Below the pieces are notes generated by a model. It did no database searches. It was not told the DNA's origin and saw nothing but the letters and a program-made list of their open reading frames with translations. 64,000 nt of DNA from CAZIKB01 sp964539665 (lineage in GTDB: Bacteria > Zhuqueibacterota > Zhuqueibacteria > Oceanimicrobiales > Oceanimicrobiaceae), in assembly GCA_964539665.1 (NCBI GenBank), contig CAZIKB010000020.1, positions 1 through 64,000 of the forward strand. The letters are read 5' to 3'. Shown one piece after another: positions 16,931 to 28,400 of this stretch (the first letter of the stretch is position 1; every line of letters begins with the position of its first letter). The translations under genes and the position numbers were made by a program.

Positions 16931-19900
16931 ATGAAAAAGGTTGCTCTCGTCACATTTTTTATACTGGTCGTTTTAGGTGCCATCTTTTTCTGGCCTCAAA
17001 AAACAATTTCATGGCATGAGGAAAACGGATTCAGATGGGCAGAATTCTCCATTTCTTGGTTTGGCAGCCACGGCTTCAAGCAGCTTTCTGAGTCTGAAAC
17101 AGGAATCACCTTTTCCAACAATCTGACCAGGGAACAAATTACCAGCAATCGGCACCTTCTTAATGGTTCCGGTGTTGCAGCCGGCGATGTCGATGCTGAT
17201 GGATTGACTGACGTTTATTTTTGCCGGCTTAATGGTTCAAATATTCTGTACAAAAATCTTGGAAACTGGAAATTTGAAGATATCACTGCCGCTGCGGGAG
17301 TTGCGTGCCCGGAGCAATTCTCCACCAGCGCTGTGCTTGCTGACATTGACGGAGATAGAGATCTTGATCTTCTGGTCATGACGTTGGGAGGCTCTAATTC
17401 TTGTTTTGTAAATGATGGTACAGGAAAATTTACAGATATCACGAAATCGACCGAACTTAAGTCAAATACAGGCGCTACTACAATGGCCCTTGCCGATATA
17501 GATGGCGATGGCGATCTTGACCTGTATATAGCCAATTACAAAAAAAGTACTGTTAAAGATCAATTCTTACCGCACGATATAAGATTCGAACGTATTGTAA
17601 AGAAAGTTGGCAAAAGCTATGAAGTTGTGCCGGAGTTTCAAAAACATTATACTGTTAAGAATTTTAATGATAACATTCTTATGCGGTATGAATACGCGGA
17701 ACCTGATATGCTTTATCTCAATGATGGCAGAGGACATTTCAAAATGGTTTCTTTTACAGAGGGAAGATTCTTGAATGAAGCAGGAAAACCTGTGTCCGAG
17801 CCGAAAGACTGGGGACTGACCGTCCGATTCCAGGATATCGATGCAGACGGCGACCCGGATATTTACGTATGCAATGATTTTGAAAGTCCGGACCGAATCT
17901 GGATGAATGATGGTACCGGTAATTTTAAGGCGATCCCCAAACTGATGATTCGTAATACGAGCTGGGCGACTATGGCGATAGACTTTTCAGATATTGATCG
18001 TGACGGTGACCTGGATTTTTTGCTATTAGATATGCTCAGTAGAAATCATCAGCAACGTAAAACTCAAACGTTAAGTATGGCGCCAGCGCCATTTGCCATT
18101 GGTGAAATTAGTAACCGTCCCCAGAATTCGCGTAATACCCTTTTCGTGAACCGGGGGGATATGACCTATGCGGAAATTGCCCAGTTCAGCGGCGTTCAGG
18201 CCTCGGGATGGTCCTGGTCACCCAGATTTCTTGATGTTGATCTTGACGGTTATGAAGACATCCTTATTTTAACCGGACACTTTTATGACGCCCTGGACTC
18301 GGATACCCTGGCTCGTATTAAAGCCATGAGTTATCGAAATTTAGAAACATGGCGCAGTAAAATCTATAAGTTTCCGAGTCTTAAAACTCCAAATACTGCC
18401 TTTCGCAATCGGGGTGATTTAACCTTTGAGGACGTGGGGGAAGAGTGGGGATTCGCTTCGACAGATATCAGCCATGGTTTGGCAACAGGAGATTTTGATA
18501 ACGACGGAGACCTGGATATTGTCAGCAACCGACTCGATGCTCCTGCGGGAGTGTACCGCAATGAATCAACTGCCCCGCGTCTTGCAGTCCGCTTACGTGG
18601 TCTTCCGCCAAACACCCAGGGAATTGGTGCAAAAATACAGGTGTTAGGTGGTCCGGTACCTCAAAGTAAAGAAGTCATTTGTGGGGGTACTTATCTTTCA
18701 AGTTCTGATCCTTTATATGTTTTTGCAGCAGGAAAAGTGAAAGATAACCTGCTCATTAAAGTAAAATGGCGTAATGGTCAGAGTAGTGTTATCGAAAATG
18801 TTAAAACCAACCGAATCTATGAAATTTATGAAACTGGCGCTAATACAAATGACCATGCCCAACCGATCCCTGACTCTACTTCTAAACCATATTTTGAGGA
18901 TGTTAGCTATTTAATCAAACATGTTCACCACGAGGACAAATATGATGATTTTCGAGTTCAACCTTTACTGCCAAAGAGATTAAGTCAGTTAGGCCCCGGA
19001 ATCGCCTGGTACGATCTCGATGATGATGGCGATGATGATTTAGTCATCGCCAGTGGCAAGGGGGGTACATTGGCCTGCTTTCGAAATAATGGCCAGGCTG
19101 GATTTCACCAAATTCAAGATCCCCTGTTGAATCCAAAAGCACAATACGATCAAACCACTGTGTTAGGCTGGACACCGGAAGATGGAGTAAGTTCCCTGTT
19201 AGTGGGGTGCTCCAATCTTGAAAACTCCAGGCCAGGTGACTCATTTGTTCTGCGTTATGATTTTAAGCATGGCCTTGCCAGGACGAGCAAACAAATTGTG
19301 GGAGACATATCCAGTACCGGGCCTATGTCAATGGCAGATTATGATGGCGATGGAGACCTGGATTTGTTCGTCGGCGGCCGCAGCATACCGGCGCGATATC
19401 CAGAACCAGCGTCATCAAAACTATATTACAACGAGGACGGTGTTCTCAAACTTGATTCACTTAACAGTGTACAATTTAAAGAGCTTGGTTTAGTATCGGG
19501 AGCGGTATTTAGTGATTTTGATGGGGATGGTGATGCGGATCTTATACTGGCTGTCGAATGGGGGCCGGTGACGGTCTTTCGTAATGAAGATGGCGCTTTC
19601 GCCAATGCCACAACGGAGTTAGGCTTAGGTGAATATCAAGGCTGGTGGAGTGGTGTGACCACCGGTGACCTGAATGAGGATGGCAAACTCGATATCATCG
19701 CAACCAATTGGGGATTGAATAGTAAATATCAAAATCGATATAATTATGAACACCCGTTGGAAATTTTCTACAGTGATTTTGATAATAACGGAACTGTTGA
19801 TATGGTTGAAGCGTTCTTTGATAATGACATGCAAAAATTGGTTCCAGAGCGCGGACTGCTTGGGATGTTAAAAGGAATGCCAAACATTCGCATACGTATG

Positions 19901-20650
19901 CCAAGCCACAATAAATACAGTAAAGCTAGTGTTCAGGAGATTATTGGGCCGAAGCTTTTACAAGCCGGAAACCTCAAAGCCAATACGCTCGCACACACTA
20001 TCTTTTTAAATCGAGGCGAGCGATTCGAGGCTGTTGAAATGCCAGCAGAAGCACAGTTTTCAACGGCGTTTTATGTTGGCGTAGCTGATATTGATGGGGA
20101 TGGTCACGAGGATGTTTTCATGAGTCAGAACTTTTTTGCTTTGCAGGTTGAGACGTCTCGGTCAGATGCAGGCAGGGGTCTTTGGTTAAAAGGAAATGGC
20201 AGTGGCAGCTTGACGCCAATTAGCGGGCAAGAATCCGGCATTGAGGTCTATGGGGAGCAGCGAGGAGCGGCGCTTGGCGATTATGACCGAGATGGCCGGG
20301 TTGATCTGGCTGTCTCCCAAAATGGCGCTTCAACAAAGCTCTATCATAATGTGGGCGCAAAACCGGGTTTGCGCATTCGACTTGCTGGCCCAAAAGGAAA
20401 TCCCTTTGCTGTCGGAGCAACAATTCGGTTAGTCTATAAGGATGGTTATGGTCCTGCACGCGAGGTGCATTCAGGTTCCGGATACTGGTCGCAGGACTCC
20501 ATGGTGCAAGTGATGGGATTTCGGGATAATGCGAAAGGAGTCTGGGTACGCTGGCCTGGTGGAAAGATTACAAATGTCACGCTTCCTGAAGAAACAACCG
20601 ATATAACAGTTGACTTTGAAGGCAGTTTAAAAGTCAATACTATAAAGTAA
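16931..20650 (+). CDS. Giant double FG-GAP/UnbV protein, copy 1
   Basis: 1239 residues. An N-terminal hydrophobic anchor or signal precedes two consecutive halves. Each half has several FG-GAP/VCBS blades with Ca-loop motifs (DIDGDGDLDLY) followed by an ASPIC/UnbV domain: the first at about 553-625 (RLRGLPPNTQGIGAKI), the second at about 1147-1230 (RLAGPKGNPFAVGATI). The family is exported and folds as beta-propellers; its biochemical role is not established. Two tandem paralogues follow. The N-terminal motif SWHEENGFRWAE is shared by all copies, which is useful for spotting fragments. Confidence 0.88.
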   Translation: MKKVALVTFFILVVLGAIFFWPQKTISWHEENGFRWAEFSISWFGSHGFKQLSESETGITFSNNLTREQITSNRHLLNGSGVAAGDVDADGLTDVYFCRLNGSNILYKNLGNWKFEDITAAAGVACPEQFSTSAVLADIDGDRDLDLLVMTLGGSNSCFVNDGTGKFTDITKSTELKSNTGATTMALADIDGDGDLDLYIANYKKSTVKDQFLPHDIRFERIVKKVGKSYEVVPEFQKHYTVKNFNDNILMRYEYAEPDMLYLNDGRGHFKMVSFTEGRFLNEAGKPVSEPKDWGLTVRFQDIDADGDPDIYVCNDFESPDRIWMNDGTGNFKAIPKLMIRNTSWATMAIDFSDIDRDGDLDFLLLDMLSRNHQQRKTQTLSMAPAPFAIGEISNRPQNSRNTLFVNRGDMTYAEIAQFSGVQASGWSWSPRFLDVDLDGYEDILILTGHFYDALDSDTLARIKAMSYRNLETWRSKIYKFPSLKTPNTAFRNRGDLTFEDVGEEWGFASTDISHGLATGDFDNDGDLDIVSNRLDAPAGVYRNESTAPRLAVRLRGLPPNTQGIGAKIQVLGGPVPQSKEVICGGTYLSSSDPLYVFAAGKVKDNLLIKVKWRNGQSSVIENVKTNRIYEIYETGANTNDHAQPIPDSTSKPYFEDVSYLIKHVHHEDKYDDFRVQPLLPKRLSQLGPGIAWYDLDDDGDDDLVIASGKGGTLACFRNNGQAGFHQIQDPLLNPKAQYDQTTVLGWTPEDGVSSLLVGCSNLENSRPGDSFVLRYDFKHGLARTSKQIVGDISSTGPMSMADYDGDGDLDLFVGGRSIPARYPEPASSKLYYNEDGVLKLDSLNSVQFKELGLVSGAVFSDFDGDGDADLILAVEWGPVTVFRNEDGAFANATTELGLGEYQGWWSGVTTGDLNEDGKLDIIATNWGLNSKYQNRYNYEHPLEIFYSDFDNNGTVDMVEAFFDNDMQKLVPERGLLGMLKGMPNIRIRMPSHNKYSKASVQEIIGPKLLQAGNLKANTLAHTIFLNRGERFEAVEMPAEAQFSTAFYVGVADIDGDGHEDVFMSQNFFALQVETSRSDAGRGLWLKGNGSGSLTPISGQESGIEVYGEQRGAALGDYDRDGRVDLAVSQNGASTKLYHNVGAKPGLRIRLAGPKGNPFAVGATIRLVYKDGYGPAREVHSGSGYWSQDSMVQVMGFRDNAKGVWVRWPGGKITNVTLPEETTDITVDFEGSLKVNTIK

Positions 20651-20689
20651 TATAAAAAATAGTAATAAAAGAAATAAGGAGATATAAAC

Positions 20690-20908
20690 ATGAAAAGTAA
20701 CCTTTCCGTACAAATTTCAAGATTGCTGATTATAGGTCTCGCCCTATTGCTGTTGTCCACATTCATTTCCTGCATGGATGATCTTGTTGCACCTAGACTC
20801 GATCAGGAGGACAAGGATAAAAATAAAGACGACGAAGAGCCGGACATAGAGCCGGATCCACCTGCCATGAGCAGCCAAAGATTAAGATTGTCTGCATTTT
20901 TGGTATAG
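20690..20908 (+). CDS. Short acidic lipoprotein, possibly truncated
   Basis: 72 residues: signal peptide, lipobox FISC, then a charged tail DQEDKDKNKDDEEPDIEPDP. A good AAGGAG lies ahead of the ATG. The frame ends inside the remnant of a fourth UnbV copy (20892-21083), so the C-terminus may have been replaced by fusion to decayed sequence. A real small lipoprotein is plausible because the translation signal is strong. Confidence 0.5.
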   Translation: MKSNLSVQISRLLIIGLALLLLSTFISCMDDLVAPRLDQEDKDKNKDDEEPDIEPDPPAMSSQRLRLSAFLV

Positions 20909-21083
20909 GTTCAAACCGATAATAAATCCTGAGAAGTCTATCAAATGGTATGAGGAAGCCGGATATTTTTGGGCCGAGCTTCCTCAGTCTAAATCAGTAC
21001 AGACAGACTTTACACTATTGTCAAATTTACAAACATCACTCAAATTTTCTAAAAGTATGGCAGTAGGTTCAACTGAGGCTTAA
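20892..21083 (+). pseudogene. 5' fragment of a fourth giant UnbV gene
   Basis: In a frame different from the short lipoprotein, this stretch reads KPIINPEKSIKWYEEAGYFW and then AELPQSKSVQ, ending in a stop after MAVGSTEA. SIKWYEEAGYFWAELP lines up with the N-terminus of copy 3 (SIKWHEEPEYRWAELP). Nothing of the propeller region remains. It lies between copies 1 and 2 and shows that the array once had, or tried to have, another member. Confidence 0.75.
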
Positions 21084-21115
21084 AACTCCTCGATCAGAAA
21101 CCGATCGGAGACAGA

Positions 21116-24100
21116 ATGATTAAGAAGATTTCGTTAACCAGCAGATTGGTATTGGCCCTGTTTATTCTCACTCAGAGCTGCGCCACTGACAACACGCTTA
21201 AATGGAATGATGAAGAAGGATATAAATGGGCAGAGCTTTCAGTACCATATTTTGGGGGTACTGGCTTCAAGCAACTCTCAGAATCTGAAACAGGAATCAC
21301 TTTTACCAATAATCTTACCAAGCATCAACTTGACAGCAATCAAGTTATACTGAATGGATCCGGCGTGGCTGTGGGAGATGTAGACGGCGATGGATTAGCC
21401 GACCTGTATTTTTGTCGACTTAATGGTTCCAATGTTCTTTACAAAAACCTTGGTAACTGGAAATTCGAAGATGTCACCGATTTTGCCGGTGTTGGCTGCC
21501 CTAAGCAATTTTCTACTGGAACGGCCTTCGCTGATCTCGATGGCGACGCTGATCTTGATCTCCTGGTAACAGCCATAGGGGGCCCGAATGCTTGTTTTCT
21601 CAATGATGGCACAGGCAAATTCACAGATGTTACAGATGCTGCTGGTATTTCTTCGCAGACTGGCGCCTCAACCATGGCTTTGGCCGATATCGATGGAGAC
21701 GATGATTTAGATTTATATATTGCGAATTACAAGCGGATCCGAGCAAAAGACATCTTTCTGCCTGGTGAATTAACCTTTGAAAGCCTTGTAGAGCAAATTG
21801 GAGATTCCTATCGCATTGCTGCCAAATATCAAGAACACTATATACTGGATCTTGCAGGTGGATGGATCTTGTGGTTCGAGACGGGTGAGCCTGACATGCT
21901 ATTTCTGAATGATGGTAAAGGGCGTTTCGCAAAAGTATCATTCACTGACGGCAGATTTCTAAATGAGGATGGAGAGCCAGTATCAGAGCTAAAAGATTGG
22001 GGGTTGACTGCCAGATTTCAGGATATAGATGATGATGGCGATCCAGATATCTATGTTTGTAACGATTTTGAAAGCCCCGACCGTATTTGGATCAATGACG
22101 GAAAGGGGTATTTTCAGGCAATACCCAAATTAGCCATTCGCAACACCAGCAATTCAGCTATGGCGGTTGATTTTTCGGATATTGACAGAGACGGAGATTT
22201 GGATTTTTTAGTTACAGATATGTTGAGTCTGCATCATAGATTCCGTATGACACAGAAGCCTACTATGGTTCCATTGCCACATGCAATTGGTGCGATAGAC
22301 AATCGGCCGCAACACATGCGCAATACGCTTTTTCTTAACCGAGGCGATAAAACTTATGCCGAAATTGCACAATATAGCGGCGTTCAGGCCTCAGACTGGT
22401 CGTGGTCGCCATTATTTATGGACGTTGATCTTGATGGATACGAAGACATATTGATTGCTACTGGCCACTATTATGACGCCCTGGATTATGATACGATTAG
22501 AAAAGCCAAGAAACGTGAGAAGTTTGATGTAATGATGCCAAATAATCCGGAAGTTCGCTCGGACACGGATAAGCTAAATACTATTTTTTTATATCCGAGA
22601 TTAGCATTACCGAACATTGCCTTTCGTAATCGCGGTGATCTTACATTTGAAGAAGTAGGAAAGAAATGGGGATTCACCTCCGTCGATATCAGCCATGGGA
22701 TGGCCCTGGGCGACCTGGATAATGACGGTGATCTGGATGTGGTTATGAACAGATTGGAAGATACGGCTGCCATATACACCAATGAATCGGCCGCCGCAAG
22801 AATCGCGGTGCGTCTGCGAGGGCTTCCACCAAACACCCAGGGAATTGGGGCAAAGATCCAGGTTCTGGGCGGACCGGTACCACAAAGCAAGGAAGTCATT
22901 TGCGCCGGCGCCTATCTATCGAGCTCTGATGCCACGTATGCATTTGCCGCATCTGACGCTAAAAGCCTTACCATTGAAGTTAAATGGCGGAATGGAAATA
23001 TCAGTACAATCAATGATGCGAAACCTAACCGCATTTATCAAATCTATGAACCCGAGATTCATTTAGCCGACAACTCAGAGGCCAGTTCAGACTCAAACCC
23101 TCAACCGTTTTTTGAAGATGTAAGCCATTTAATCAAACACAAGCATCACGAAGATACATTTGATGATTTCAAAGGCCAACCCCTGTTGCCAAAGCGAATC
23201 AGCCAGTTAGGCCCGGGCGTCTCCTGGAACGATCTGGATGGCGATGGTGATGATGATCTTGTCATCGGCAGCGGCAAAGGTGGTCAACTTGCCTGTTTTA
23301 AAAATGATGGTGAAGCTGGATTTCGCCAGATTAAAAATCCCGTGTTTACAGCCAAAACACAGTTTGAGCAAACCACCGTACTTGGGTTCACAAACGAAGA
23401 CGGGTCGACCTCTTTGCTGGTCGGGAGCTCCAATTATGAAAACCCTGATACAAATGATTCATTTGTTTCGCGCTATGATTTCAACCGTAACCAGGCAATT
23501 ACAACCGCCCAGATATCGGGGGACAAATCGAGCATAGGTCCAATGTCTATGGCGGATTATGACGGTGATGGAGACCTGGATCTCTTCGTCGGAGGCAGGA
23601 GCCTGCCTGCGCATTACCCTGAACCTGCTTCTTCAAGATTATACAGTAACGATGGGGGTAACTTCGTGCTTGATTCATTGAATACCGAACAGTTTGAAAA
23701 ACTTGGTCTGGTATCGGGAGCGGTATTTAGTGATTTTGATGGAGATGGAGATCCGGATATTATTTTAGCGGTCGAGTGGGGCCCTGTTATGGTTTTTCGT
23801 AATATTGGGGGCCGTTTCAGCGATGCAACGCAAGAGTTAGGATTAAGTGGGTATAATGGTTGGTGGCAGGGTGTAACGACAGGTGACCTTAACGAGGATG
23901 GTAAACTGGATATTATCGTGACCAATTGGGGGTTAAACAGCAAATATCAGCATCGTTATGATGATGAGCATCCGTTGCAGATTTTCTATAGTGATTTTGA
24001 TAATAATGGCACTCTGGACATTGTGGAAGCTTACTTTGACAGTGAGACGCAAAGACTGGTCCCTGAGCGTAGTCGTATTTGGATGCTCCGAGCTATGCCT

Positions 24101-24877
24101 AATATCATGATGTGGATGTTTGACAATAATAAGTATAGCCGCTCGAGTGTTCATGAGGTCATCGGTTCTAAACTTAAGAAAGCTGGCAAGTTACAGGCAA
24201 ATAAACTTGCGCATACGGTATTCTTTAATCGTGGTGACCGATTTGAAGCAGTTGAAATGCCTCGGGAGGCACAATTTTCACCGGCGTTCTATGTTGGTGT
24301 AGCGGACTTTGATGGTGACGGGCATGACGATGTTTTCATGAGTCAGAATTTTTTTGCTTTGCAGGTTGAGACACCTCGCTCTGATGCAGGTCGGGGGCTT
24401 TGGTTGAAAGGCGACGGCAGAGGCAATTTGGCAGCGATACCAGGACAGGAGTCAGGTATTAAGGTGTACGGTGAGCAGCGCGGTGCCGGGCTGAGTGATT
24501 ATGACCGCGATGGTCGGGTTGATCTGGTTGTATCCCAGAATGCTGCATCGACAAAACTCTATCACAATGTGGGTGCAAAACCAGGTATACGCATTCGATT
24601 ATCTGGACCTGAAGCCAATCCATTTGCAGTTGGAGCAACAATTCGGTTAGGTTATGAAGATGGGTATGGTCCTGCTCGCGAGGTTCAGTCAGGTTCCGGA
24701 TACTGGTCGCAAAATTCGATGGTGCAGGTCATGGGAGTTCGGGATAAAGTGAAGGGAGTCTGGGTGCGCTGGCCTGGTGGTCATGTGACCGAATCAGAAC
24801 TCCCTGATGATACTCATGAAATCACCATTAACCTGAATGGAGACATTAAAGAACCGCGGGAGTCACAAGTAAACTAA
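21116..24877 (+). CDS. Giant double FG-GAP/UnbV protein, copy 2
   Basis: 1253 residues with the same two-half layout as copy 1, but the N-terminus is a lipoprotein signal (LTQSC, Cys near 22) instead of a plain anchor. UnbV domains begin near residues 562 and 1159. Long stretches are nearly identical to copy 1 (for example GLPPNTQGIGAKIQVLGGPV and GSGYWSQNSMVQVMG), while other parts have diverged, as between tandem duplicates. GGAG lies six bases before the ATG. Probably faces the periplasm or cell surface. Confidence 0.88.
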   Translation: MIKKISLTSRLVLALFILTQSCATDNTLKWNDEEGYKWAELSVPYFGGTGFKQLSESETGITFTNNLTKHQLDSNQVILNGSGVAVGDVDGDGLADLYFCRLNGSNVLYKNLGNWKFEDVTDFAGVGCPKQFSTGTAFADLDGDADLDLLVTAIGGPNACFLNDGTGKFTDVTDAAGISSQTGASTMALADIDGDDDLDLYIANYKRIRAKDIFLPGELTFESLVEQIGDSYRIAAKYQEHYILDLAGGWILWFETGEPDMLFLNDGKGRFAKVSFTDGRFLNEDGEPVSELKDWGLTARFQDIDDDGDPDIYVCNDFESPDRIWINDGKGYFQAIPKLAIRNTSNSAMAVDFSDIDRDGDLDFLVTDMLSLHHRFRMTQKPTMVPLPHAIGAIDNRPQHMRNTLFLNRGDKTYAEIAQYSGVQASDWSWSPLFMDVDLDGYEDILIATGHYYDALDYDTIRKAKKREKFDVMMPNNPEVRSDTDKLNTIFLYPRLALPNIAFRNRGDLTFEEVGKKWGFTSVDISHGMALGDLDNDGDLDVVMNRLEDTAAIYTNESAAARIAVRLRGLPPNTQGIGAKIQVLGGPVPQSKEVICAGAYLSSSDATYAFAASDAKSLTIEVKWRNGNISTINDAKPNRIYQIYEPEIHLADNSEASSDSNPQPFFEDVSHLIKHKHHEDTFDDFKGQPLLPKRISQLGPGVSWNDLDGDGDDDLVIGSGKGGQLACFKNDGEAGFRQIKNPVFTAKTQFEQTTVLGFTNEDGSTSLLVGSSNYENPDTNDSFVSRYDFNRNQAITTAQISGDKSSIGPMSMADYDGDGDLDLFVGGRSLPAHYPEPASSRLYSNDGGNFVLDSLNTEQFEKLGLVSGAVFSDFDGDGDPDIILAVEWGPVMVFRNIGGRFSDATQELGLSGYNGWWQGVTTGDLNEDGKLDIIVTNWGLNSKYQHRYDDEHPLQIFYSDFDNNGTLDIVEAYFDSETQRLVPERSRIWMLRAMPNIMMWMFDNNKYSRSSVHEVIGSKLKKAGKLQANKLAHTVFFNRGDRFEAVEMPREAQFSPAFYVGVADFDGDGHDDVFMSQNFFALQVETPRSDAGRGLWLKGDGRGNLAAIPGQESGIKVYGEQRGAGLSDYDRDGRVDLVVSQNAASTKLYHNVGAKPGIRIRLSGPEANPFAVGATIRLGYEDGYGPAREVQSGSGYWSQNSMVQVMGVRDKVKGVWVRWPGGHVTESELPDDTHEITINLNGDIKEPRESQVN

Positions 24878-25493
24878 TCGTCAATTGAAAAGAAGAAACC
24901 TGGCGTGGAGCGAGGCAGTAAATTCTTATGACGTTTTTCTTCTCGCAGTTTTCGTAGTGCTGTAATTAAGACAGTTTAGTCTTTCTATTATCAATAAGGA
25001 GAGTTGAAGTATGACCTGATGACGATTCCCGAAGCTGGTTTCATCGTCATTGGGCTATTACTTAAAAATAAAATTCACTCTACGTTTCGGCCGTTAAAGT
25101 AGAAGTGACAAATAAATTTGCGCTATATTTGAATTGCGTCGCCCTCCTCAACATGTGTACTGGATTTCTATGATGTAAAGTACTGCTAAACAAATCCACC
25201 GGATAAGATTTTGCTCAAGTTCAAATTCAGTCCCACCGGAATCTGGATTCGGGAGTAGAATTTCCAGGGCCTCCCACAGCACGCCAACTGACGAGCCCTA
25301 TTGATCTAAGCAATTCCAACATCTATGTGAAACGTTTTAGCTTCATTTTACGGGACCTAATAGCAGATAATTATGATTATTAATCTTGATTTTTAAAGCA
25401 TTTATTGTTATTTTTAATTTAAATTTGGAACTGCAATGTGTTTTGGATTTGTAAATCAAAGTGTGATATTTCTGGAGTTAGAGTATCTAATCT
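24878..25493 (+). other. Gene-free gap with an orphan ribosome site
   Basis: No supportable gene in 616 bases. At 24997-25019 a strong AAGGAG is followed by ATG-ACC-TGA, so a start with a stop two codons on; a hairpin (TGATGACGAT against ATCGTCATT, about 25018-25051) follows. The same AATAAGGAGA precedes the small lipoprotein gene in the gap between copies 1 and 2, so this may be what is left of the equivalent gene here. Confidence 0.4.
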
Positions 25494-28400
25494 ATGATTA
25501 AAGGCAACAATAAGAATATTATTATAAAGACCGGTTTTATAGCGAGCGTCCTGATAGCGGCTTATCTGGTAATTCAATATTGGCCCGGACATTCCATCAA
25601 ATGGCACGAAGAACCTGAATACCGCTGGGCAGAACTTCCTTCTCCTGAGTTTGGTAAACCTGGCTTTGAATTATTGCCGACTTCAGAAACGGGAATCACT
25701 TTTACTAACAGTCTGACGCCGGATCAAATCGGAGACAATCAGTTTCTGCTGGGCGGCTCTGGTGTGGCCACCGGCGACATTGACGGCGATGGGCTGACAG
25801 ATGTATATTTTAGCTGTCTTGACGGCTCGAATGTCCTGTATAAGAATTTAGGCAATTGGAAGTTCAGAGATATAACCAGGCAAGCGGGGGTCGCGTGCTC
25901 CAATCGTTTTTCAACTGGGACTACGTTTGCGGACATTGACGGTGATTATGATCTGGATCTATTAGTTACATCTCTGGGTGGGGCCAACGCATGCTTCCTA
26001 AACGATGGTTCCGGAAATTTTACCGAAGTTACCGATTCGGCAGGCCTCAAATCGAACAACGGAAGCACTTCAATGGCGCTGGCTGATATTGATGGAGATG
26101 GTGACCTTGACCTTTACATGACAAATTTTAAGAAGACGTCTGTCGAAAACATTTATTCTCCTCGTGAAAGAGAACACGGTCGTGTTGCCAGGAAGGTTGG
26201 CAGCACCTACGAGATCCTGCCTCAGTTTAAAGAACATTATAGAATTGAGATGATTTGTGACCAGCCCTTTCTATATGAAAATGCTGAGCCCGATTTTCTA
26301 TATTTAAATGATGGCAAAGGGCATTTCAATCTGGCTTCCTTCACCGATGGCCGATTTCTCGATGAAGAGGGGAATCCTGTATCGGAGCAAAAAGATTGGG
26401 GACTAATGCCCAGATTGCAGGACATGGACAATGACGGAGATCCGGATATTTATGTTTGTAATGACTACTGGAGCCCTGATCGAATCTGGATGAACGATGG
26501 CACAGGGCATTTCCAGGCTATAAGTAAGACTGCAATTCGCCACACCAGCAAGTTTACCATGGCAATGGATTTTTCTGACATCGACAGGGATGGAGACCTT
26601 GATTTTTTTCTTATAGATATGTTAGCTCAGGATCATCCACGGCGTATGCAGCAGATGGGTACTAACACAGCATTGCCAACTGCAATTGGGCAATTCGACA
26701 ACAGGCCGCAGATAAAGCGCAATACTCTGTTCTTAAATCGCGGCGATCGTACATATGCCGAGATTGCTCATTTTAGCGGTGTGCACGCTACTGAGTGGAC
26801 ATGGTCTGTCCGGTTTTTTGATGTTGATCTTGATGGATATGAAGATATAATTGCGACAAACGGCCAGACGCATGACTTTGAGGACACCGATACCAACGAT
26901 CGCGTTCAAAGGCTCTCAGTGTATGGATATGATCGTCGCAAGCTCACATCATTATTTCCCAGTTACCTGACATCTAACATAGCTTTTCGAAATAACGGAG
27001 ATTTGACCTTTGAAAATGTTAGTGCGGAATGGGGATTTACCGTACCTGATATGTCCTGGGGTATGGCGTTCGCGGATTTTGATAATGATGGAGATTTGGA
27101 TATTGCCACGAACAGACTCGATGCATCAGCAGGCATTTACCGCAATGAAACAGCCGCTCCACGGATTGCTGTGCGCCTGAAAGGACTTCCAGCAAATACT
27201 CAGGGTATTGGTGCAAAAATTCGAGTTTTGGGCGGACCCGTACCACAGGATAAAGAACTTATTTGCGGTGGAACCTATCTTTCTGGTTCAGATCCAATGG
27301 TCACCTTTGCTGCGGATACTACTGAAAATAGTCTAACGATAGAAGTCGTTTGGCGAAGCGGAAAAATTAGTCGAATAAATAATGTAATACCAAATCGAAT
27401 CTATGAAATATTTGAGACAGATACCGGGACAGAAATTCTTTCAAAGTCTGATTCCTCAGTTACAACGAACCATTTCTTTGAGGATGTAAGTTACCTTATC
27501 AATCATAAGCACCACGAGGACGTTTTTGATGACTTTAAACGACAACCCTTGTTACCAAATCGACTAAGCCAGGCAGGTCCGGGTTTAGCCTGGCACGATA
27601 TCGACGGCGATGGTTATGACGATTTATTTATTGCCAGCGGAAAAGGTGGACAACTCGCCTGTTATCTCAATAACAGGAAGCAAGGATTTTCTCGAATGCA
27701 GGGCGGGTCTTTAGCTGAAAATTTAAAATTTGAACAAGGCTCCATAGTAGGTTGGGCAAAACAAGATGGTTCAGCATCCATTTTAGTTGGTTGTTCAAAT
27801 TATGAGAATTTACCAACCGGTAATGCTTTTGTTATGCGCTACGATTTTAAGAATGGGGCTGTTGAGAAATCAAATTCAATATCAGGAGACACATCCAGTA
27901 CAGGCCCAATTTGCGTAGCCGATTACGACGGAGATGGAGATTTGGATTTATTTGTGGGCGGGCGAACTATACCAGGTTACTATCCCCAGCCAGCGTCTTC
28001 AAGATTGTATAGAAATGAAAAAGGCACATTCAGGATTGATAAAACTAATTCAGAACAATTCAAAAAAATGGGGATGGTTTCGGGGGCGGTTTTTAGTGAC
28101 ATCGATGGAGATGGGGATCCAGATCTGATACTGGCTGTGGAATGGGGCACTGTGATGGTTTTTCGTAACAACAATGGAAATTTTACCGATGCCACAAATG
28201 CTCTGGGATTAGATGAATATAAAGGCAGGTGGAATGGAGTGACCACCGGTGATCTAAATGAAGATGGCAAGCTGGATATTATCGCGACAAATTGGGGAGT
28301 TAATAACGAACACACCGCCAGTAATGAAAATCCATTACGAATCTATTATGACGATTTCGACGGCAATGGTACCCTGGACATTATTGAAGCACACTTTGAC

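Noticed and set aside
25200..25340. Possible short coding piece (VPPESGFGSRISRASHS)
   Set aside because: No start, no ribosome site, stops on both sides and no similarity to the neighbouring UnbV genes.
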